A DNA stretch of 64,000 nt. It comes from SAR92 clade bacterium H231 (GTDB lineage Bacteria > Pseudomonadota > Gammaproteobacteria > Pseudomonadales > Porticoccaceae). The notes beneath the pieces are model-generated. The model did not search any database and was not told where the DNA came from. It saw nothing but the letters and a program-made list of their open reading frames with translations. A program made the translations under genes and the position numbers. Below, in pieces: positions 51,741-62,116 of this stretch (position 1 is its first letter; each line of letters starts with the position of its first letter). The stretch lies in contig JAOALC010000001.1 of the NCBI GenBank assembly GCA_025153775.1, positions 744,001 through 808,000 of the forward strand. The letters are read 5' to 3'.

Positions 51741-52742
51741 ATGATTTCCTACCCAGATAGACTCAACCTGGCTCAGATACCAACGCCATTTCACCGCTTG
51801 GATCGCCTCACTGAGCAACTCCGTTCCCAGGGGGCGCAATGTCCGCAACTCTGGATTAAGCGCGATGACCAAACCGGCAGTCTCACCTCAGGCAATAAGG
51901 TGCGCAAGCTTGAGTTTCTATTGGCTGAAGCAAGGGCCCAGGGTTGCGACACGCTGATTACCTCTGGTGGCGTCCAATCCAACCATTGTCGCGCCACAGC
52001 TGTACTGGGCACTCAGCTCGGTTTTAGGGTGCATCTTTTGCTGCGCTCTGACACTGAACCCCAGCCAGTAGGTAACCTGCTGATAGACCAGCTGGTCGAC
52101 GCTAGTATTTCCCATTACAGCCCCCAGGAGTTTAAAAAACTCGATTCCCTGTTTGCCTATTGGCAACAGCATTATGGGCAGCAGGGCTCCAAGACTTACA
52201 GTATTCCTACCGGCGGCAGCAATGGCACCGGGCTCTGGGGCTATATAGCCGCAGCACAGGAACTGCAGCAGGACTTTAAACGCCAGGGGATCTCTCCCAG
52301 TCATATTATTCATGCCACCGGATCAGGTGGAACCCAGGCGGGCCTGACCATGGGCTTTAGCCTGCTGGGCATGGATACGCAGGTGGAGGCCTATGCTGTC
52401 TGTGATAACAGCGACTATTTCAAACGCAAGGTGACCGAGGATATCCGCCAGTGGTCTGAGCAGAATTCGGTCGCTGTAGAGATCGATGAACTGCCCATTG
52501 TGACCCTGGATAATTATATAGGCCCGGACTACGGTGTAGCTGGCCCGGAGATTTTTGCTGCGATCAAACAGTTAGCCTCGCTGGAAGGGGTGATACTTGA
52601 CCCGGTTTACACCGGAAAAGCCTTTTATGGCATGGTTCAAGAGATTCAGAAGGGGCGCTATGCCAGTGCCTCTGATATGGTGTTTGTCCATACAGGCGGT
52701 CTGTTTGGGCTGTTCGCCCAGCAGCAAAAGCTTAATTACTAA
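51741..52742 (+). CDS. PLP-dependent D-cysteine desulfhydrase / ACC deaminase family protein
   Basis: A 333-residue fold-type II PLP enzyme. The PLP lysine is in TGSLTSGNKVRKLE near residue 52, with SGGVQSNHCRATA, YSIPTGGSNGTG and GSGGTQAGLTMG binding the cofactor and substrate. DcyD-type proteins release H2S, pyruvate and ammonia from D-cysteine; ACC deaminases open the cyclopropane ring. The sequence does not settle which, though DcyD is likelier in a marine bacterium. ATG 51741 is preferred over TTG 51696. Confidence 0.88.
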   Translation: MISYPDRLNLAQIPTPFHRLDRLTEQLRSQGAQCPQLWIKRDDQTGSLTSGNKVRKLEFLLAEARAQGCDTLITSGGVQSNHCRATAVLGTQLGFRVHLLLRSDTEPQPVGNLLIDQLVDASISHYSPQEFKKLDSLFAYWQQHYGQQGSKTYSIPTGGSNGTGLWGYIAAAQELQQDFKRQGISPSHIIHATGSGGTQAGLTMGFSLLGMDTQVEAYAVCDNSDYFKRKVTEDIRQWSEQNSVAVEIDELPIVTLDNYIGPDYGVAGPEIFAAIKQLASLEGVILDPVYTGKAFYGMVQEIQKGRYASASDMVFVHTGGLFGLFAQQQKLNY

Positions 52743-52760
52743 AAATAATAAGAGGCATTT

Positions 52761-54113
52761 ATGTTTGAGCAAATAGTGGATACGGTAAATGGGTTTGTCT
52801 GGGGTCCGGTGATGCTGACCCTGTTGCTTGGCACAGGTATTTATCTGACTATTGGCCTAAAGGGTATGACTATCAGCCATATCCCCTATGCATTTCGCCA
52901 GCTATTTAAAGGTCGTAAAAGCAGCGGGGAGGGGGAGATCACACCCTTTAATGCACTGATGACCTCGCTTTCTTCCACCATAGGTATGGGTAATATTGCC
53001 GGTGTTGCCACAGCCATAGGCCTGGGTGGCCCAGGGGCGCTTTTCTGGATGTGGTGTGCCGCCTTTGTGGGTATGGCTACCAAATATGCCGAGGCTGTGC
53101 TGGCGGTCAATTACAGAGAGACCGATGAGTTGGGCCGCAAAGTGGGTGGGCCTATGTACTATATTAAAAATGGTCTGGGGGGTAACTGGAAATGGCTGGG
53201 TATGGCTTTTGCTCTGTTTGGCTCCCTGGCCGGTTTTGGTCTGGCCAACACGGTTCAGTCCAATGCGGTGTCTCAGGTGCTAGAGACCAACTTTGCCGTG
53301 CCCACTGTGGTTAGTGGGCTGGTGATGGCTGTTCTGGTTGGCACAGTGCTGCTGGGTGGTATCAAACGTATTGCCGTGGTTGCAGGCAAGCTTGTACCCT
53401 TTATGGCGCTGCTATATATCTCTGCCACCCTGTTGATCTTAATTACCCATGCAACTGATATACCTGCCGCTGTAGTTCTGGTGGTAGATAGCGCATTTAA
53501 CGGCGCTGCAGCCACTGGAGGTTTTGCTGGGGCCACTCTGATGCTGGCGCTGCGTATGGGCATAGCTCGGGGTATTTTTTCCAACGAGGCTGGTCTGGGA
53601 TCAGCGCCTATTGCCCATGCGGCTGCAGAGACTAATAGTCCGGTGCGCCAGGGCACTATCGCCATGCTGGGAACATTTATAGATACATTGGTGATCTGCA
53701 CCATGACTGGACTGGTACTGATTGTGACCGGGGTCTGGAGTGGCGAGCCCCAGGGTGCTGCCATGACTCTGGCGGCATTTACCAGTGCACTGCCCTTTGG
53801 CGACTTGCTGCTGTCGATCTGTGTGGCTCTTTTCGCCTTTACCACTATGCTGGGCTGGAGCTACTACGGTGAGCGATGCGCAGAGTTTCTGTTGGGGCCC
53901 AGGGTGATTACACCGTTTAGGGTGCTCTGGGTTATAGGTATCTTTGTGGGTACCCAGATGAGTCTGGAGCTGGTTTGGAAAATGACCGATGCCCTCAATG
54001 GTTTGATGGCTATTCCAAATTTAATTGCACTTATTTTCCTCTCGCCAGTAGTATTTAAGCTTACTCAGGAGTATTTTGCCGATGAGGCAAAACTGGCACA
54101 GGAAAATACATAG
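52761..54113 (+). CDS. Sodium:alanine symporter family protein (AGCS)
   Basis: A 450-residue inner-membrane protein with about 11 hydrophobic segments, of the alanine/glycine:cation symporter family. Diagnostic blocks are SSTIGMGNIAGVATAIGLGGPGA (split across residues 72-95), the KYAEAVLAV stretch and ARGIFSNEAGLGSAPIAHAAA. It should import alanine or glycine with sodium, in keeping with a marine life style. It lies 18 bases after the PLP enzyme, so uptake and breakdown of a small amino acid may be linked. Confidence 0.93.
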   Translation: MFEQIVDTVNGFVWGPVMLTLLLGTGIYLTIGLKGMTISHIPYAFRQLFKGRKSSGEGEITPFNALMTSLSSTIGMGNIAGVATAIGLGGPGALFWMWCAAFVGMATKYAEAVLAVNYRETDELGRKVGGPMYYIKNGLGGNWKWLGMAFALFGSLAGFGLANTVQSNAVSQVLETNFAVPTVVSGLVMAVLVGTVLLGGIKRIAVVAGKLVPFMALLYISATLLILITHATDIPAAVVLVVDSAFNGAAATGGFAGATLMLALRMGIARGIFSNEAGLGSAPIAHAAAETNSPVRQGTIAMLGTFIDTLVICTMTGLVLIVTGVWSGEPQGAAMTLAAFTSALPFGDLLLSICVALFAFTTMLGWSYYGERCAEFLLGPRVITPFRVLWVIGIFVGTQMSLELVWKMTDALNGLMAIPNLIALIFLSPVVFKLTQEYFADEAKLAQENT

Positions 54114-54135
54114 AGTCATTTAGGTAGAGAGTAAA

Positions 54136-55053
54136 ATGTCCCAATCAGCAGGGCCAAAGTTAGTTATAGCCATATCCTCAACCGCGCTATTTGATATGCG
54201 CGAAAGCCATAGCATCTATGAGAATCAGGGTGTTGCCGCCTACGCCCTCTACCAGCGCGAGCATGAAGACGATATTCTGGAGCCCGGCGAGGCCTTTCCT
54301 CTGGCCACCAAACTGCTGCGCATCAATGAAAAACTTGGCGGTGAACCCAAGGTCGAGATTGTGCTGTTGTCGCGAAATTCCGCCGACACAGGGTTGCGGG
54401 TGTTTAACTCCATAGCTCACCATGGGTTAAATATTTCCAGAGCGGCTTTCTCCGGTGGCAATAGCCCCTACAGATATGTGTCTGCCTTTGGCTGTGATCT
54501 GTTTTTATCAACCCATGCAGAGGATGTGCGCAGCGCCCTGGATAGCGGTATGGCGGCAGCTACTCTGCTGCCTTCTCAGAGTGGGCCCAGCGAATCAGAT
54601 GAGCTGAGGTTTGCTTTTGATGGTGACGCAGTGCTGTTTTCCGATGCTTCGGAGAGAATCTTTAAGGAACAGGGGCTGGATGCCTTTACAGCCAATGAAA
54701 AAGCCTCGGCCCATATGCCTCTGGACGCCGGCCCATTTAAGGGCTTTTTACAGGCGCTCCATGGCCTGCAAGCCGAATTCCCCGCTGGTGAATGTCCTAT
54801 TCGCACTGCTCTGGTAACCGCCAGGGCTGCGCCAGCCCATGAAAGGGTTGTGCGCACATTGCGAGATTGGGATATTCGCATCGACGAAAGTTTATTTCTG
54901 GGCGGCCTCAGCAAAGGGGACTTCTTAAATTCGTTTGGCGCCGATGTGTTTTTTGATGATCAGCAAGATCACTGCAGCTCTGCCAGTGAATATGTGGCCA
55001 CAGGCCATGTGCCCCACGGCGTGGCCAATGAGACTAAGCAGGGTAACAGCTAG
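54136..55053 (+). CDS. 5'-nucleotidase (NT5C1-like)
   Basis: A 305-residue protein of the 5'-nucleotidase family related to animal cytosolic NT5C1. It begins with LVIAISSTALFDMRESH, then LLRINEKLGG, RAAFSGGNSPYRYVSAFGCDLFLS and FAFDGDAVLFSDASE, where the HAD-like aspartates are found, and GLSKGDFLNSFGADVFFDDQ near the C-terminus. Expected to release phosphate from nucleoside 5'-monophosphates. It lies 22 bases after the symporter and 2 bases before a small membrane protein gene. Confidence 0.88.
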   Translation: MSQSAGPKLVIAISSTALFDMRESHSIYENQGVAAYALYQREHEDDILEPGEAFPLATKLLRINEKLGGEPKVEIVLLSRNSADTGLRVFNSIAHHGLNISRAAFSGGNSPYRYVSAFGCDLFLSTHAEDVRSALDSGMAAATLLPSQSGPSESDELRFAFDGDAVLFSDASERIFKEQGLDAFTANEKASAHMPLDAGPFKGFLQALHGLQAEFPAGECPIRTALVTARAAPAHERVVRTLRDWDIRIDESLFLGGLSKGDFLNSFGADVFFDDQQDHCSSASEYVATGHVPHGVANETKQGNS

Positions 55054-55055
55054 CC

Positions 55056-55322
55056 TTGGACAGCAATCGCCTGATCAGATCTAAGAAGCTGCAAACTCTG
55101 TCCGACGCCCAGATCATAAAGCGCTATGCTGATAGACCGCTGGGAGAGGAGCGCCACTTTCTCGACATTGAAATTGAACAGCGCAATCTCAAAGATCAGG
55201 CTGACAGCGCCACTAAGAAAAAACAACTGCGCCGCCGTCACTCGCCGCTTTACTACCTGTTTTATCTATTTTTATTTGCCCTATTTTTAGGCAGATTTGG
55301 CTCTGGACTGTTTAATTTCTAA
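55056..55322 (+). CDS. Small membrane protein of unknown function
   Basis: An 88-residue protein with a charged N-terminal half and one C-terminal hydrophobic segment (about residues 65-82) rich in Phe, Leu and Tyr. The N-terminal half has LSDAQIIKRYADRP, which looks helical, and a KKKQLRRRH basic stretch just before the membrane segment, so the N-terminus should face the cytoplasm. The start is TTG 55056, 2 bases after the 5'-nucleotidase stop. I do not recognise the family. It ends next to the convergent TauE gene. Confidence 0.6.
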   Translation: MDSNRLIRSKKLQTLSDAQIIKRYADRPLGEERHFLDIEIEQRNLKDQADSATKKKQLRRRHSPLYYLFYLFLFALFLGRFGSGLFNF

Positions 55323-56108
55323 TTAAAAGGCCGCAAATTTAATACCCATGCCCAACAGCACTGCGGCTATTGCGGTCTGCAGTAGATTCCCGGGTATCCT
55401 CGAGGCCAGGGCTGTGCCCAGGTGTATGGCCGGTAGAGAGCCGATCAGCAGGCAGCCCAGCAGCATAAAGTCCACATTGCCCAACAAAAAGTAATGGCCC
55501 AGCCCGGCGATCAATGTCAGTGGTACAGCATGGGAAATATCGGTACCAATAATATGCAGTGCCGGTAGCCTGGGGTAGAGCACCATTAGTATGGCGGCAC
55601 AGAATGCACCAGCGCCCACAGAAGACAGGGTGACAAAAATACCTAAAAACGCACCGGCAAAGAACACCACCGCATCGTTGTGACGGCGAATAAACTGCCC
55701 GGCGCTGCTAGGGCTGTTGGCGCTAGATTGGCGCAGTCGGCCATTTAACAGGATTACCCCAGCGGTGAGAACCAGCATAACCCCGAGGCTGCGAGTGAGG
55801 ATCGACTGATATTCCGATGAGTCGGTAAACACAGAATTTAAAAACAGTGCGGTCACTATGGAGGTCGGCAGACTGCCCGCCGCCAAAAAACCAACAACCC
55901 GCCATTCAACAGTTTTGCGCTTTGCATGGGAGGCCATACCGCCGGCTTTGGTGATGGCCGCGTAGAGCAGGTCTGTGCCTATTGCTACGTTGTAGGGGAA
56001 ACCAAACATAATTAGCAGAGGTGTCATCAATGAGCCGCCACCTACACCGGTTAAGCCGATGGCCAGGCCAACAGCTGCACCAGCTGCTATATAGAAAAGA
56101 ATATCCAT
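55323..56108 (-). CDS. TauE/SafE-family sulfite or organosulfur exporter
   Basis: A 261-residue membrane protein with 7-8 hydrophobic segments. The start FYIAAGAAVGLAIGLTGVGGGSLMTPLL and the later LSSVGAGAFCAAILM segment are the paired family motifs. Members carry sulfite, sulfoacetate or related anions. It is divergent from cysB, with about 170 bases between, and cysH is next along, so a role in sulfur flow is likely by context. Substrate and direction are not known. Confidence 0.88.
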   Translation of the reverse strand: MDILFYIAAGAAVGLAIGLTGVGGGSLMTPLLIMFGFPYNVAIGTDLLYAAITKAGGMASHAKRKTVEWRVVGFLAAGSLPTSIVTALFLNSVFTDSSEYQSILTRSLGVMLVLTAGVILLNGRLRQSSANSPSSAGQFIRRHNDAVVFFAGAFLGIFVTLSSVGAGAFCAAILMVLYPRLPALHIIGTDISHAVPLTLIAGLGHYFLLGNVDFMLLGCLLIGSLPAIHLGTALASRIPGNLLQTAIAAVLLGMGIKFAAF

Positions 56109-56166
56109 TGTCAGGAGACCGAAAATAATGAGGTAGCAAACAGGCTCTACTCTAACAACTGAGAGG

Positions 56167-56183
56167 TATTCTAAGAAGGAATA
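56167..56183. promoter_or_regulatory. LysR-type site candidate between tauE and cysB
   Basis: TATTC (56167-56171) and GAATA (56179-56183) form a short inverted repeat with a 7-base spacer, near a TATA-rich stretch in the divergent gap. It is of the size of a LysR-family site. Support is weak. Confidence 0.25.
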
Positions 56184-56237
56184 AATTTGTATATTTTTAT
56201 AGCTTTAGAGTATATTGCTTTTTAATGATGGGATTAA

Positions 56238-57979
<1,742 letters not shown>

Positions 57980-58071
57980 TAATAGGTCTCTTTAGATGCT
58001 GGTCAGAAGTCGATACCCCCGCAAGCTAAACTATCTTTGAAACTTATCAGCCGAGGGGCGTTGATGGCGGG

Positions 58072-58100
58072 ACTATAGCAAAAGCACCAAATAGGTAAAA
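58072..58100 (-). promoter_or_regulatory. Putative cysH promoter
   Basis: On the minus strand TTTTAC (58100-58095), a 17-base spacer and TATAGT (58077-58072) followed by CCCGCC. The cysH ATG is about 92 bases downstream. Confidence 0.4.
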
Positions 58101-58138
58101 AGAATTAGCGGCTATAGGCTTATAACCATTTGCTTCAA

Positions 58139-58167
58139 TTGCGGAGACTGATGAATTTAAGTAGAGT
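58139..58167 (+). promoter_or_regulatory. Putative thrH promoter
   Basis: TTGCGG (58139-58144), a 17-base spacer and TAGAGT (58162-58167), followed by GCGG. The thrH GTG start is 30 bases downstream. Confidence 0.4.
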
Positions 58168-58196
58168 GCGGATCAAATATTTTTTGAGGTAACACT

Positions 58197-58814
58197 GTGG
58201 AAATTGCATGCTTAGATCTGGAGGGCGTTCTGGTCCCCGAAATATGGATCGCCTTCGCTGAAAAAACTGGTATACAAGAGTTAAAGAAGACCACCAGAGA
58301 TGAACCAGACTATGATGTGCTAATGAATTATCGACTGGATTTACTGCGTCAGCACGGTCTGGGCATGAATGAGATTCAAGAGGTTATTGCCAGCCTCAAA
58401 CCTCTGGACGGGGCTGTGGAATTTATCGATTGGCTGCGAGAGCGCTTTCAGATAGTTATTTTGTCTGACACCTTTTATGAGTTTGCCAGCCCACTAATGA
58501 AACAGTTGGGTTATCCCACGCTGCTGTGCCATCGATTGGAGTCTGATGCCAATGGCGCTGTGACTAACTATAAATTGCGCCAGGCCAACCCGAAACGTCA
58601 GGCCATTGTGGCGTTTAAAAGTCTATACTACAGAACTATAGCTGCTGGCGATTCGTATAACGATACGACCATGTTAGGGGAAGCTGATGCTGGAATTCTG
58701 TTCCATGCACCACAGAACGTTATTGATGAATTCCCCCAGTTTCCTGCAGTGCAGACCTTTGCTGCACTTAAGCAGGAGTTTGTTCGCGCCAGCAACCGAG
58801 ATATTGAGTTATAG
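58197..58814 (+). CDS. thrH: Bifunctional phosphoserine phosphatase / homoserine phosphotransferase
   Basis: ThrH is a HAD enzyme that dephosphorylates phosphoserine and can transfer the phosphate to homoserine. The 205 residues match the Pseudomonas enzyme: motif I DLEGVLVPEIWIAFAEKTG with Asp7 and Glu9 (DLEG, characteristic of ThrH), motif II SDTFYEF and motif III/IV GDSYNDTTML. The start is GTG 58197 with TGAGG upstream. It is a single gene ahead of the TetR regulator. Confidence 0.94.
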   Translation: MEIACLDLEGVLVPEIWIAFAEKTGIQELKKTTRDEPDYDVLMNYRLDLLRQHGLGMNEIQEVIASLKPLDGAVEFIDWLRERFQIVILSDTFYEFASPLMKQLGYPTLLCHRLESDANGAVTNYKLRQANPKRQAIVAFKSLYYRTIAAGDSYNDTTMLGEADAGILFHAPQNVIDEFPQFPAVQTFAALKQEFVRASNRDIEL

Positions 58815-58846
58815 TTGTCAATAAATAAGGGAACCGTGCCTGTATT

Positions 58847-59542
58847 ATGAGCAATAAGACTTCCAGTGCTGATCGGATTCGCGAGAAAAAGAAGCTGTTT
58901 CTCGCTCGTGAGCAGAAAATTATTGATGCTGCTCTTGAGCTGTTTCTGAAGCAGAATATAGATTCGGTCACTGTGTCTAAAATCGCTGCTGTGGCCGGTA
59001 TAGGCAAGGGCACTGTCTACAAGCACTTCTTGACCAAAAACGAAATTCTTGCACGCATAATGCTCGACTATGAACGGAATATTACCAACTGCCTGGCCGC
59101 TGGTATTGTGAAGGCAGAGAAGGGCGATCCAGGTGCGGCTGCCAAAGGTTATTTTGAGGCGCGATTAGAACGGCCAGAGCTTGATCGACTGGTTCAGCAG
59201 CTGGAAGCGCGGCTGATCGATGCCCCGGATATTGCCGAGCAGATCGAAGAACTGCACAGAACTAGACGTTCCAATGAGGAGTCACTGAGTGAGCTGATGA
59301 ATGGGCTGATTGGAGAGGGAACTCTCGAAGACGTGCCACCTCATTTTCACTATCTGGCCTGCTGGGCTCTGGCGCAGGGTGCAGTGGAGCTGTGTTTTAA
59401 TGCCAGCTGGAACTACCGCACAGACACCAAAGAGCTGATGGAGTTTATCACTAATATAGGTGTGACCATGGGCAATCGCGGCCAGTATCGCAGCCCAGAT
59501 AAGAAGACCCAATCAAAATCTAAACCTCAATCTAAAAAATGA
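58847..59542 (+). CDS. TetR-family transcriptional regulator
   Basis: A 231-residue TetR regulator. The helix-turn-helix (about residues 24-65) is typical: IIDAALELFLKQ, VTVSKIAAVAGIGKGTVYKHF and a following helix. The ligand domain has no recognisable specificity. The C-terminus ends with a Lys/Ser/Gln-rich tail. It overlaps the DUF1285 gene by 4 bases, so the two are coexpressed. The genes it controls are not evident. Confidence 0.9.
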   Translation: MSNKTSSADRIREKKKLFLAREQKIIDAALELFLKQNIDSVTVSKIAAVAGIGKGTVYKHFLTKNEILARIMLDYERNITNCLAAGIVKAEKGDPGAAAKGYFEARLERPELDRLVQQLEARLIDAPDIAEQIEELHRTRRSNEESLSELMNGLIGEGTLEDVPPHFHYLACWALAQGAVELCFNASWNYRTDTKELMEFITNIGVTMGNRGQYRSPDKKTQSKSKPQSKK

Positions 59543-60126
59543 TCCCATCCCAAGCATCTGCTCTGGAAGATCTATTTGCCGATCTGTTGCAACAACAGCA
59601 AAAGTCCGCTGAAGACCTGCCTCCAGTCCACCTCTGGCACCCAAAGCTATCAGGGGTTATGGATATGCGTATCGACCGGGAGGGACAATGGATACATGAG
59701 GGAGGCAAAATTAAGCGTAGGCCCCTAGTGAAGCTGTTTTCCCGCATACTGAGACGCGAGGGGAACAGCTATTTTCTGGTGACTCCAGTTGAGAAGTGGC
59801 AGATCACCGTGGATGTGGCACCGTTCTTTATTGTCTCAGCTAGCAGAGAAATTCGCGACTCTCAGCAGGCACTGGTGGTTCATACCTCAACTGAGGACCA
59901 GTTTGTGGTCGACGCCAATCACCCTCTGTGGGTTGATTGCGAAGAGGACGGGCAGACTCCCATTCCGCTGGTCAGGGTAAGGGACAATCTCAATGGCCTG
60001 CTGAGCAGGTCGGTGTACTACCAGCTGGTTGATTGGGGCCATGAACAGGTTGCAGCCAATGGTGAAACTCAACTGGTTATTGCTAGCATGGGACAGCAGT
60101 ACAGGCTGGGTACTGTAGCTGACTAG
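59539..60126 (+). CDS. DUF1285 domain protein
   Basis: A 195-residue protein covering the DUF1285 domain: PPVHLWHPKLSGVMDMRI near residue 27, then GKIKRRPLVKLFSRILRREG and the YFLVTPVEKW block. The fold is beta-rich and compact; no enzymatic motif is apparent and the family has no established role. It starts at ATG 59539 overlapping the TetR stop and is followed by a bidirectional terminator. Confidence 0.88.
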   Translation: MIPSQASALEDLFADLLQQQQKSAEDLPPVHLWHPKLSGVMDMRIDREGQWIHEGGKIKRRPLVKLFSRILRREGNSYFLVTPVEKWQITVDVAPFFIVSASREIRDSQQALVVHTSTEDQFVVDANHPLWVDCEEDGQTPIPLVRVRDNLNGLLSRSVYYQLVDWGHEQVAANGETQLVIASMGQQYRLGTVAD

Positions 60127-60145
60127 GCTGGTTTATCTGAGGCAT

Positions 60146-60178
60146 AAAAAAAGGCGGCCAATTGCGGGCCGCCTTTTT
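60146..60178. terminator. Bidirectional terminator between DUF1285 and ETF-QO genes
   Basis: AAGGCGGCC and GGCCGCCTT form a 9-base stem around a 7-base loop, flanked by A on one side and T on the other, and lie between two convergent genes. Confidence 0.92.
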
Positions 60179-60196
60179 ATTAACCGCTGAAAATAC

Positions 60197-61837
60197 CTAC
60201 ATGTTTGGGTAGTTAGGACCACCAGCACCTTCGGGCACAACCCAGTTAATATTCTGGCTGGGTTCTTTAATATCACAGGTTTTACAGTGCACGCAGTTCT
60301 GCGCATTGATCTGGAATCTCTGGCTGCCATCTTCATTGGCCACTACTTCATAGACACCGGCCGGGCAGTAGCGTTGGGCGGGCTCGTCGTAGAGTTCAAG
60401 GTTTTTATTGATAGGCATATCCGGGTCCGCGAGAACCAGATGACAGGGTTGATCCTCTTCATGGTTAGTGTTGGACATAAACACAGAGGAGGCCTTGTCA
60501 AAGCTCAGCACACCATCGTACTTGGGGTAGTCTATCTTGGCGCACTCTGCGGCTGGCTTTAATGTTTCATGGTCAGCCACCTTGTCACTCATGGTCCAGG
60601 GCAGCATGCCATTGAAAATATTAATATCGATAAAGGCGTAAGCCGAACCTAGGATATTGCCAAATTTGTGCTGGGCCGGACCAAAATTACGCTGCATATG
60701 TAGCTCTTTGTAGGCCCATGAAGCTTTGTAAGCTGCTGCGTACTCTTCCAGGTCTGTGTTGCTTTTATCTGCCGCCAACGCTGCTGCAACAGTCTCAGCA
60801 GCAACCATACCCGACTTCATGGCGGTGTGGCTGCCTTTGATTTTGGCAAAATTTAATGTGCCCGCGTCGTCACCGATTAACAGACCGCCGGGGAAAGACA
60901 TTTTTGGCTGTGACTGCAGGCCGCCTTTAAGTAGGGCTCGGGCTCCGTAGGTAAGTCGCTCACCGCCCTCCAGGTACTGCTTAATCTCCGGATGATGCTT
61001 GTAGCGCTGAAACTCATCGTAGGGGCTGACATGGGGGTTGGTATAGGACAGATTAGTAATTAAGCCGACAGCCACCTGATTGTCTTCGAGGTGATAGAGA
61101 AACCCGCCACCCAGTGACTTGCTCTCGTCCAGGGGCCAGCCAGCACTGTGCACCACGAGTCCGGGTCTGTGCTGGTCAGCGGGTATCTTCCAGAGTTCCT
61201 TGATACCAATGCCGTAGTGCTGGGGGTCTTTGCCTGCGTCTAACGCGTATTTGGCAATTAACTGCTTACCTAGATGGCCTCGGCAGCCCTCGGAAAATAA
61301 TGTGTACTTGGCGCGCAGCTCCATACCCTGCATATAGGAGTCTTTGTTTTCGCCATTGTGGCCCACGCCCATATCGCCGGTGGCAATCCCCAGAACTTGG
61401 TTGTCTGCGCCATAGAGGACTTCGGCTGCTGCGAAACCTGGGAAAACCTCAACGCCGAGATTTTCCGCCTGCTCTGCTAGCCAGCGGCAGAGTTTGCCCA
61501 GGCTGATAACATAGTTGCCCTGGTTATGCATGGTTTTAGGGGCAAATAACCCTGGAACCCTGATGCGCTTCTCGGCACCAGTCATCACAAAGATATGATC
61601 ATCAGTTACCGGCGTGATCAGTGGCGCTCCCATCTCTTTCCATTCCGGAAATAGCTCATTGAGAGCGGTTGGCTCCAGTACAGCGCCAGAGAGGATATGT
61701 GCGCCCACTTCCGAGCCTTTTTCAACAACACAGACGCTAATATCCGGGTTGACCTGTTTAAGGCGGCAGGCTGCGGACAGACCAGAGGGTCCAGCCCCGA
61801 CGATGACCACATCGTAGTCCATAAATTCGCGTTCCAA
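60197..61837 (-). CDS. Electron transfer flavoprotein-ubiquinone oxidoreductase
   Basis: ETF-QO passes electrons from ETF to ubiquinone at the inner membrane, downstream of acyl-CoA and amine dehydrogenases. The FAD-binding VVIVGAGPSGLSAACRL opens the protein, followed by VEKGSEVGAHILSGAV and HNQGNYVISLG; the C-terminal ferredoxin part has CVHCKTC with the [4Fe-4S] ligands, the fourth Cys lying earlier. TTG 61837 is chosen: GGAGA lies 7 bases upstream and the N-terminus then reads L/MEREFMDYD, matching other members. Length 546 residues. It is divergent from etfBA. Confidence 0.94.
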   Translation of the reverse strand: MEREFMDYDVVIVGAGPSGLSAACRLKQVNPDISVCVVEKGSEVGAHILSGAVLEPTALNELFPEWKEMGAPLITPVTDDHIFVMTGAEKRIRVPGLFAPKTMHNQGNYVISLGKLCRWLAEQAENLGVEVFPGFAAAEVLYGADNQVLGIATGDMGVGHNGENKDSYMQGMELRAKYTLFSEGCRGHLGKQLIAKYALDAGKDPQHYGIGIKELWKIPADQHRPGLVVHSAGWPLDESKSLGGGFLYHLEDNQVAVGLITNLSYTNPHVSPYDEFQRYKHHPEIKQYLEGGERLTYGARALLKGGLQSQPKMSFPGGLLIGDDAGTLNFAKIKGSHTAMKSGMVAAETVAAALAADKSNTDLEEYAAAYKASWAYKELHMQRNFGPAQHKFGNILGSAYAFIDINIFNGMLPWTMSDKVADHETLKPAAECAKIDYPKYDGVLSFDKASSVFMSNTNHEEDQPCHLVLADPDMPINKNLELYDEPAQRYCPAGVYEVVANEDGSQRFQINAQNCVHCKTCDIKEPSQNINWVVPEGAGGPNYPNM

Positions 61838-61920
61838 ACTCTTTCTCCAAAGGTTATTTGCTAGATATGTCTGTATTTTACGCACAACATTTAACCATAG
61901 CTATAGCCAATATCAATAAC

Positions 61921-61940
61921 GGTAATTATCACGTATTACC
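61921..61940. promoter_or_regulatory. Inverted repeat in the ETF intergenic region (I)
   Basis: GGTAAT (61921-61926) and ATTACC (61935-61940) with an 8-base spacer form a perfect inverted repeat, 83 bases from the ETF-QO start. It may be an operator for the divergent ETF genes. Confidence 0.4.
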
Positions 61941-62040
61941 TGTCTTGCAGCCTGACTAAGCAGTCGTATTTGGGCAATTGGATGGCTTGATTTATGCGGT
62001 CTTTCTAGGCAAGATGGCTGGCTCAAAAATACGGGGATTG

Positions 62041-62068
62041 GGCTTATTAGCATAAATATCCATAAGCC
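62041..62068. promoter_or_regulatory. Inverted repeat in the ETF intergenic region (II)
   Basis: GGCTTAT (62041-62047) and ATAAGCC (62062-62068) are perfect inverse complements with a 14-base spacer. The site lies 49 bases before the etfB start. Confidence 0.4.
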
Positions 62069-62116
62069 GATTTAATCACTAATCTAAAATTTATCACTGA
62101 GCTAAAAAGGATGACC

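Noticed and set aside
53273-53845. Minus-strand ORF of 190 codons opposite the AGCS symporter
   Set aside because: Ser/Thr/Pro/Ala-rich antisense of a membrane protein, as expected from codon bias.
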